DNA of 64,000 nucleotides from Owenia fusiformis. Its lineage: Eukaryota > Annelida > Polychaeta > Sabellida > Oweniidae. This document shows positions 60,101-64,000 of this stretch, piece after piece. Below the pieces are notes generated by a model. It saw only the letters and a program-made list of their open reading frames with translations. It was not told the DNA's origin and did no database searches. The position numbers and the translations under genes were made by a program. The stretch covers positions 1 to 64,000 of the forward strand of contig CAIIXF020000790.1 of assembly GCA_903813345.2 (NCBI GenBank). The letters run 5' to 3'. Position 1 is the stretch's first letter; every line of letters starts with the position of its first letter.

Positions 60101-61104
60101 AGTAACACAGTTTGTTTTTGTTTGGCAAGAGCCCCAGTTTGTTTTTGTTTGGCAAGAGCCCCAGTTTGTTTTTGTTTGGTAAGTACCACAGTTTGTTTTT
60201 GTATGGCAAGAGCCTCAGATTGTTTTTGTATGGCAAGAGCCCCAGTATGTTTTTGTATGGCAAGAGCCCCAGTTAGTTTTTGTTTGCTAAGTAGCACATC
60301 AGTTTGTTTTTGTTTGGTAAGTACCACAGTTTGTTTTTGTTTGGCAAGAGCCCCAGTTTGTTTTTGTATGGCAAGAGCCTCAGATTGTTTTTGTATGGCA
60401 AGAGCCTCAGATTGTTTTTGTATGGCAAGAGCCCCAGTTTGTTTTTGTATGGCAAGAGCCTCAGATTGTTTTTGTATGGCAAGAGCCTCAGATTGTTTTT
60501 GTATGGCAAGAGCCTCAGATTGTTTTTGTATGGCAAGAGCCTCAGATTGTTTTTGTATGGCAAGAGCCTCAGATTGTTTTTGTATGGCAAGAGCCTCAGA
60601 TTGTTTTTGTATGGCAAGAGCCCCAGTTTGTTTTTGTATGGCAAGAGCCTCAGATTGTTTTTGTATGGCAAGAGCCTCAGATTGTTTTTGTATGGCAAGA
60701 GCCCCAGTTTGTTTTTGTATGGCAAGAGCCTCAGATTGTTTTTGTATGGCAAGAGCCTCAGATTGTTTTTGTATGGCAAGAGCCTCAGATTGTTTTTGTA
60801 TGGCAAGAGCCTCAGATTGTTTTTGTATGGCAAGAGCCCCAGATTGTTTTTGTATGGCAAGAGCCCCAGTTTGTTTTTGTTTGGTAAGTACCACAGGTGT
60901 GTTTTCTCGGTAAATTACTGATTTCTCTAAACACGAAAATCTGAAATCAGGATGCATTTGTTCATGCTCCAGCCGCGATACAAATGCATCACCCCCATTG
61001 CGACCTTCACAGCGATTACCTAATTCCCTTGGGATGACTTTTCTCTTCTTCCTCCTTCCATCAGGCAAGGACTGCAAAACAAGAGTAATTACTGTACTCT
61101 CCAC
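51091..61104 (-). CDS. Helitron/Helentron Rep-helicase polyprotein with proteases and EEP nuclease
   Basis: This uninterrupted 3337-residue frame is the transposase of a rolling-circle Helitron. In order it has 9-residue ALAIQKQSE repeats (about 72-385) and an OTU-type protease (GDGNC, Cys836; NHYDVV, His about 944). A second cysteine-protease-like domain follows (GGKQCFANS, Cys996; FDPHSRDDQG near 1123), resembling the Cys/Asp-x-His peptidase C76 type. Next come lysine-rich 18-residue repeats (about 1343-1588) and a CxxC zinc-knuckle region (about 1605-1675). The Helitron Rep has its HUH pair at His2127/His2129 (SPHVHCL) and paired Tyr2319/Tyr2323 (YIVSYISK). The PIF1-type helicase has Walker A GKAGTGKS 2683-2690, DEIS, GDFYQLPP and AFSRV. 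The C-terminal EEP nuclease has Glu3160 (LTETWL), GDFNEN at 3262-3267 and TCIDHVY. The Met at 61104 is probably not the true start: an acceptor at 61072/61071 joins this frame to an exon at 62140-62208. All catalytic motifs look intact except the last EEP motif, which reads SYH instead of SDH. Confidence 0.93.
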   Translation of the reverse strand: MESTVITLVLQSLPDGRRKKRKVIPRELGNRCEGRNGGDAFVSRLEHEQMHPDFRFSCLEKSVIYRENTPVVLTKQKQTGALAIQKQSGALAIQKQSEALAIQKQSEALAIQKQSEALAIQKQSEALAIQKQTGALAIQKQSEALAIQKQSEALAIQKQTGALAIQKQSEALAIQKQSEALAIQKQSEALAIQKQSEALAIQKQSEALAIQKQSEALAIQKQTGALAIQKQSEALAIQKQSEALAIQKQTGALAKQKQTVVLTKQKQTDVLLSKQKLTGALAIQKHTGALAIQKQSEALAIQKQTVVLTKQKQTGALAKQKQTGALAKQKQTVLLTKQKQTDVLLSKQKLTVELTKQKPNEVLPKPSVVLAKQKSETINMSESNKSENPMPLCLNETRLSEIAFTCSTDSMYKNIALISCTTSDIPYNNAKHHNILTEKIQDTLVTKLATLLLPSAIVKSEKKRLRKLTKVNVSPHVETITETRDTLLENCTDALGKSQRIIQEVKCLLTNNKNILRSLSKSEKYFRNKVRGQERAKVIRMKASRNKMEQHLKNNRFVQYFLTNTQKFSSRKLGRKKRKLTSKQGKHVPDNNYRTTESKKHVFTKPDLEKYLSDNAVRVPPIEKNDFKILNTENTEIKNCSNRKQLKRFKYLSNNSDIDTTENCENVSDTEDPYFLKIVQEMEDIFNDNSPRVPPVLIHNETFPTANHKNEPKKNEIQLNNGKRNKLFNENVCTQSECGDIVTKYEASQTGGYKPKSKPKSKPCESSDDVTVLKETFCRPIGNFNPLQNIEKVKLCNIHHLKYTSKSNDPVYNNVDITFMKPKYESLKHITGDGNCLFRAIAYGITNDENDHTAIRQSIVCHRNDQSCKEYICKTRGITAAELEIHIKSKNMNRFSVWGTDIEIATACHLFKTQILTYENTKRWAVFGKEFTNRCIYLDHSSQNHYDVVTDVIHGNADINPVKENTPKIQIFDEVIQGNISQNNSMFDGIGGGKQCFANSMSFLLMLESETNHKIDAEFITDVLVRGNILYTSIISQNPTPTGYLEIFDIPETISFNNKTYIYKSRQLQGYLEYWNYNEEDDDGLTLHEAIEKVLTDYNSCLITFLNTTICVMKKKDMYYSFDPHSRDDQGRIDVLGNAIVHISNSLERMSLFLWNTAESLTDSLINRTNAKHGFSVDGIKFEECTSSQIQDQNSKLSTISSKMKCRNDLAKNEVKNLTSSEPFNMSSKSAQGKSCKRKLNLENLAAHQRKESEIIEPLSDNQQNAVNSMSVEIKRSYVDLCQLTCKSGQLGAGKCDEAWMPCTKNTVNDKENIFDSSLCTKDFQTAIFSDKEMARLRKMSKSDQKKYKANILTKKRYAIDENFKKKKLKHDTEKYASTPELKDRKKYLSKHRYETDEDFKQKKLNQNKQRYQIDEDFKQRKLNQGKKIYQNDEDFKQRKLNQSKHQSKQRYEIDEDFKQRKVNLGKSKYKCDIDFKAKMKQQSKEKYEFDQDFKEKVKQQSKEKYEFDQDFKEKVKQQSKDKYEFDQDFKEKVKQQSKEKYESDQDFQQRVKKQSKQQSKQKYDTDEAFKKSKIIQGKEKHITKKTQRENIDRVIHDFKQTVNDGLNYICVVCHRLLFQHQVLTYKGNAYPKLSKEDKQKCVSEMYLHNREISCKENCALCKSPMSKLWICQNCHVHFKKGKIPPMANSNNLSLPAIPQELKDLNILEQHLVSLRLPFMKVVQLPRGGQFGMNGPVISVSNNADETIKALPRPMNDEQLLTVKLKRKLEYQGHYLYKSVSISRVKKALAYLKQNNEHYKDIDIMDDFVDLIPLEILSEEDQKQFGRTSELKQTDIGYNVCQREISKENKGEDTRNGMVDIVSDTCLQPDNIAQHILDTHLDKIYCIAPGEGNKPIRILEEKNNEALSFPTLFPNGRNSNNEKREKKLSATKYFGNRLFSADLRFAKNTQYIFYAQYLTEVQNILSKVSVNLRKITGKSKSGDTITAEDIIDKEKSEMLCRKNVGHHYLQPIRGTPPYWQHVQKDLFAMIRQLGPPTWFCSFSSADMKWNEVIITILNQNNDPRLPEEISKTERAELIRDNPVTVTRMFDNRWKRFMKDVIKSPAQPIGKVKDMFYRVEFQMRGSPHVHCLIWIEGAPIYGKSTNSEVEKFIDKYVTCELPDETTNPDLCKIVTEVQTHSKKHSKSCKKNKRTTCRFHFPRLPSEKTFIIDDTIPEESTECIPIKVAEDIIQSLWKFFLAEDYSEMTLNEIFEKAHPGLTMKKYENIIRILTKSKRKTIFLKRTVKDMWINNYNADLLKAWEANMDIQFVLDVFSCVVYIVSYISKQEREMSQNLIDAEQEAKEQNASASRLMKMIGYRYMKHREVSAQEAVYRASNLHLKECSRQTVFLPVGNNPIKMSLPISVIRKQKDDKPDKIWATSIIDRYFARPHNAEFNDLCLAEFASLYRVVTYNNDEEIAEDERETSKRIKLDFGLGFIQKRSKSPPGIIRYPKFSKDTNPNEYYHSMLQLFIPHRSDKELQPVEYETFEGYFKCGKIKHGGQLFKVSEIVEKYKRIYDVTGDELDAAQDKLSDGDSYENAWANLAPEQELERQECISENIESISDDIDETDMPDIDFKTKDQEKGKVNCLVELQTDTIPTSEAMEMIRSMNTKQKQIFYLIRKQCLELSWGNKIKPLFVHICGKAGTGKSHLIKCIHYIATHLLRSLLKNPDDLSVLLTSPTGTSAFQINGNTLHSAFRITSRYLSRTYEELEESKIAPLKMRLESLKNLIIDEISMVSVRLFNTVRGRLQQIKPGDNPDFGDTSVLAFGDFYQLPPVKQKSLLKPDETNYNPWEKFKKIELTQIMRQRGDMKYAEFLNRIRVLKKGEKISAEDDEFIRQIMKKPIPEDVMRIYSKHIHVDAYNKKRILSHAKSTNAKIHKIKAIDYKKLKGQEWKKIDEEPQHRADTLTPELQICIGTQVLLIKNLCIADGLANGAFGVVTAIEFKKESDNMPSAVWVKFDNPKVGIKTRYKNQSEIHPESIRIEPYNDEVNSKFMRQQIPLIPSYACTIHKLQGKTCDQLAISCKNMFAGGQAYVAFSRVTSSDGLYIIDYDPTSIYCDDKMAKALEEMPNFDLPKYEIATENDLSLIYHNTQGLIAHMKDVKSNNDLTCCDIICLTETWLRDEIGSEILEIETFNSPHLVNRKVSHHEGGIAIYNKSILGIMQTISITSPLDNAITIVKDIAIITIYKSPKMQKTKFITEMEKILQHIYKKHEKILIVGDFNENLLDSKKHYIHDFMIRKGYLLLSDTDIPTTEGGTCIDHVYTSRALINVDISVMPIYYSYHEMIKVIIRNVK
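56340..57075 (-). repeat. In-frame repeats coding for a lysine-rich coiled region
   Basis: About 54-bp units code for KYEFDQDFKEKVKQQSKE-like 18-mers, most regular at 56400-56700 and looser at 56700-57075. Predicted helical and strongly charged. It lies between the second protease-like domain and the zinc-knuckle region of the Helitron protein. Its role is unknown. Lysine-rich spacing suggests nucleic-acid contact, but that is inference. Confidence 0.8.
59990..60890 (-). repeat. 27-bp coding minisatellite in the Helitron N-terminus
   Basis: More than thirty 27-bp units code for ALAIQKQSE or ALAIQKQTG, with VVLTKQKQT and DVLLSKQKLT variants toward the inner edge. Because the unit is a multiple of three, both strands stay open, giving a 356-codon plus-strand shadow frame that I reject as a gene. 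Unit number is likely to vary between copies. Confidence 0.9.
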
Positions 61105-62139
61105 ATTATTGTGTGCTATTATATTTCGTGATTGTGAGTTTAATTCATGAAGTGTAATATCAAAGAAATTTAATTCATAAAATATATTTTTGAAATTCTC
61201 AGGAATTGAAGTCTTAAATATTTCTCAGTGTGACAGTATTTTATAAACTAAAAGTAATTGAAAAACTTTTGTAACCACAAAATTTCAATATCGCAAAAAA
61301 CATGAAATATAAAAGCACTGAATAATGCATAGAGTACAGTATCTGGTATTCAGAAGAATAAATAACACAAATAAATACATACCTCTCTACATCTTTCCCT
61401 CAGGGTAATGAAACTAATTAGCCAGTTTGATGTATCAAATGCCCGTGACTGATTGGCTAACTCACTTCAACACACTAGAGGTCATATTCATACAAACATA
61501 CAACAACACTGCACAGATACATACACAAATGACAATAAATGAACTAAGAGAGCATATGTACAACTTATTCAGTGCACTAGACTATTCAGGGAATCCCAAA
61601 ACAGATTGTTTCATTACTCCTTTTAACAACATTCATACAAACTCAGTGGGAAACTTTCATCATGAATGAATAAATAAACACAATTGTATTTTGATTTATC
61701 CTGAAATTTTCGGAGCTCATGAGATTCAGCACTTTAAATTAACTAAGTTTTACACAAACATTTTCAACCAAGTGTTCCTAAAGACCTGGAGCAAGAACAC
61801 ATCCAACTCAACTTCTAGGTTATAGCACAAAAATCACCTTACCTGTATCCAAAGCTATACATCTGGCTAGGTTTCATTAACTAGGATGCCCAAATGGGAA
61901 TTATACCACAGTTCACTCAGATACATACCCACAAATGTTCAAATGTCCCGAGACTCGCAACTCGAGCTGTCAAACTTTTGTAACTGAAACCTCAGACAGT
62001 GATAGTTGACTTTAAACATATTTCTCAGACTCACAACATCTAGGTAACAGCATACATACCCATTAGCTCTAGCTCTCCATCTAGGTTACATAAATCTAAC
62101 AACATGGATGACCATTTTTAAAACTATTGTTTTGTTTAC
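61072..62139 (-). other. Predicted intron of the Helitron gene
   Basis: The donor GTAAAC follows AAG at 62140/62139. The acceptor ATTACTCTTGTTTTGCAG ends at 61072. The intron is 1068 bp and sits in phase 0. It holds no recognised element. Confidence 0.6.
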
Positions 62140-62208
62140 CTTCTTTAGGTCTAACTTGGACCTCCTGACATACTCTCTCTTCCTCCATGCTTTTGGTTTT
62201 CTTGCCAT
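62140..62208 (-). CDS. Predicted 5' coding exon of the Helitron gene
   Basis: The 69 bases from ATG at 62208 encode 23 residues beginning MARKPKAWRKREYVRR and end on AAG before GTAAAC. Joined to 61071, the reading continues as ...LKK|SLPDGRRKKRK, so a basic stretch is completed in the same frame. Just 5' of the ATG is a strong acceptor-like TTTATTTTTATTTACACAG, so this may be an internal exon with an untranslated exon further upstream. This is too short to be found by length alone. Support comes from matching phase, basic character and both splice sites. Confidence 0.55.
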
Positions 62209-62934
62209 AGCTGTGTAAATAAAAATAAATGATCAAGACAATAAATATACATTTTCTATGACATATGCCACATTAATAAAACAATAGAAATTAACTTCTT
62301 GTATCATGTATGAAAAAGTGCTGGAGTGTTATGCTATTTTTCATTCTATGTGCAATTAAAAAATTTGTAATTGGAAAATGAAAATATAAGCTGCTTTTAT
62401 TTCATCTAGGATCAAATGTATCAATTCAGGTAATTTAAGTATAAAATAAAATTTAGCCAAATGAATTGTAAATAAAATTTTAATCCATCTGATTGTTACA
62501 TTGTCATACTTAATTTGTCAAGACATGATTGAGTATATGGTTTGTACTTAATATGAATGAGTATTCAATAAAATCATGTTTGGAGGACACCATAATTATG
62601 CTTAAAATTCAAAATTTTAATTCTAAATATTTCATTTGAGATTCTGTTAAAAATTCAAATTATATATGGAGCGCTTTATAAACATTTAACTTTACTATTG
62701 TATTTATGGTATGAGATATTAAAGTGTATTTCTATTAGGCATATATCATAGAAGTTGTATCTTTTAATACATAAATGAAATGTTACGTAAAACCATAGCA
62801 CAGTAGATAGTGTATCCAATTTCAAACATTTATCCTTTGATTATTGAGTGTTATCAAAATATAGTTGTGAATTTCATGACAATATATCATTACGAAAGAA
62901 AGTTTGATACAACAGTAATTGAGCTTGTATTTCC
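62209..62934. other. No gene seen; probable Helitron 5' flank
   Basis: AT-rich DNA upstream of the predicted first Helitron exon. The 5' end of the element could lie here, but I could not fix it. Confidence 0.35.
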
Positions 62935-63091
62935 AAATGCAACTTTAGGCTGTTGTCTACTGGATTAACTTAATGTTTTATGGGCAACTCATTTAAATAT
63001 AAATATTAAATACCACTTTTTCATACATAATTAAATGAGTTGGTGATAAATAGTAGGTTAATCCAGTAGCTAACAGCTATAAGTTGCATTT
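62935..63091 (+). mobile_element. 157-bp MITE-like inverted repeat
   Basis: The arms AAATGCAACTTTAGGCTGTT and the complement of AACAGCTATAAGTTGCATTT pair over about 70 bp, including CTACTGGATTAA and AACTCATTTAA blocks. Non-coding. Confidence 0.75.
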
Positions 63092-64000
63092 ACTAATATA
63101 AACTCAGCCAATCAAGTAATATGTTAACTTTAAAGTGAACAATTTATTACAATGTCTAATACAAAATTGATGAGACCGTAGACAAATAAAATGAACATTT
63201 AATACTGTTATTAAGGAATCCTGAAAAAATTAGGTTTATGTTTAGGTGGTTGGACCTAAAAATATACCACTATGGGCAAAATATTGTTAGGGGGCTATAG
63301 CCAAAACCAATAATAGACACCAGCATCAAAGATATCACAGATTGAAGTACATAACACATGAAAGGCAAAAGAGGAACAAGCAAGAGCATAATTCTGTCTA
63401 AAGTAGAAGAAGAAGGCAATAGTTGGAAGAGTAACAGAAGGAATATATAAGCGCAAAGGCCAAAGGGAAGGGTGACTACAAACTCTAAAGAAACCCAACA
63501 AGAAAAGCAAACTGTAAGTGTAAATCTGTCATAAGAAAAGTAGACCCTATATATCCCAAAACCGTGATCTAACGTGAAAAGAAACAATGTCTAACACGCC
63601 CCTCCAATCGAGAACCAATATCACAATCCAGGACCAGAACACCAAGGGACATTTGATTCATACTGAAGTCTGAATACATGTTGAAGAAAAAATTGAAAAA
63701 TGTATAACCAATACTCATAACATCAAAAATAGTTACTAGTACTCATAAAAGATAGAGTATTCAGTCTCAAATGATGTGTGATAGATAAAATCCAGTCTCG
63801 AAGTCCATAGGCAATTCAGAGGGTCAACATCTGTTCGCAAAGCAGTCATCATAATTCATAAAACACAACAATTCACAATGGTCATCAGGAGAAAACTATG
63901 GCTGGTTTCAATCCTTATTTCTCAACCATTAATGCCATAGCCGGGATCAACCTCAAAAGGTGCTAAGTGAAAAAATTGTGAGTTCATTGCCAATTTATTA
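63092..64000. other. No gene recognised
   Basis: The 105-codon minus-strand frame at 63270-63587 is hydrophobic but has a low-complexity look and no recognised domain. I do not call it a gene. The window ends here. Confidence 0.35.

Noticed and set aside
59843-60913. 356-codon plus-strand frame of CFCMARASD repeats
   Set aside because: Antisense shadow of the 27-bp coding minisatellite in the Helitron gene.
63270-63587. Hydrophobic 105-codon minus-strand frame as a membrane protein
   Set aside because: No signal-peptide logic, an overlapping alternative frame of similar length and no recognised family.

Overview
The window is eukaryotic, non-coding-rich and AT-rich outside its first 18 kb. 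It looks like a repeat-dominated piece of an animal genome: spliced coding segments with GT/AG borders, a Helitron transposon carrying OTU and endonuclease domains, many inverted-repeat elements and a long satellite. Large Helitrons of this type, and elements built around internal tandem repeats, are common in marine invertebrates such as bivalves. That placement is inference, and I cannot name the species.

Layout. (1) 1-17939 is a near-perfect satellite of 714-bp units, about 25 copies, open at the left edge. (2) 17940-22560 holds two diverged composite repeats, each starting with hairpins and continuing as about 480-bp units. They align to the satellite unit, so the satellite looks like an amplified member of this family. 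(3) 22561-36540 is a mosaic of inverted-repeat elements, tandem repeats and empty DNA. (4) 36657-41754, minus strand, holds eight exon-like segments of a decayed gene. Most splice phases agree, and the domain type resembles the MSP/ASH (ASPM-SPD2-Hydin) repeats of ciliary proteins such as CFAP65. One exon has an in-frame stop and another a frameshift. (5) 42477-50640 holds several foldback or TTAA/TA-flanked elements, some nested. (6) 51091-62208, minus strand, is a large apparently intact Helitron/Helentron gene. It encodes, in order, tandem repeats, an OTU-type protease, a second cysteine-protease-like domain, a lysine-rich repeat, a zinc-knuckle region, a HUH two-tyrosine Rep nuclease, a PIF1-type helicase and an endonuclease/exonuclease/phosphatase (EEP) domain. 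A short upstream exon at 62140-62208 splices into it in phase. Downstream lie a duplicated gene tail, a minisatellite and a relic of a second Helitron. (7) 62209-64000 is mostly featureless with one small inverted-repeat element.

The Helitron is the only gene with a full set of catalytic motifs. Everything else is repeats, relics or a probable pseudogene. No rRNA, tRNA or CRISPR was recognised. The two most rewarding items are the satellite-from-transposon relationship at 1-22560 and the spliced, double-protease Helitron at 51091-62208.
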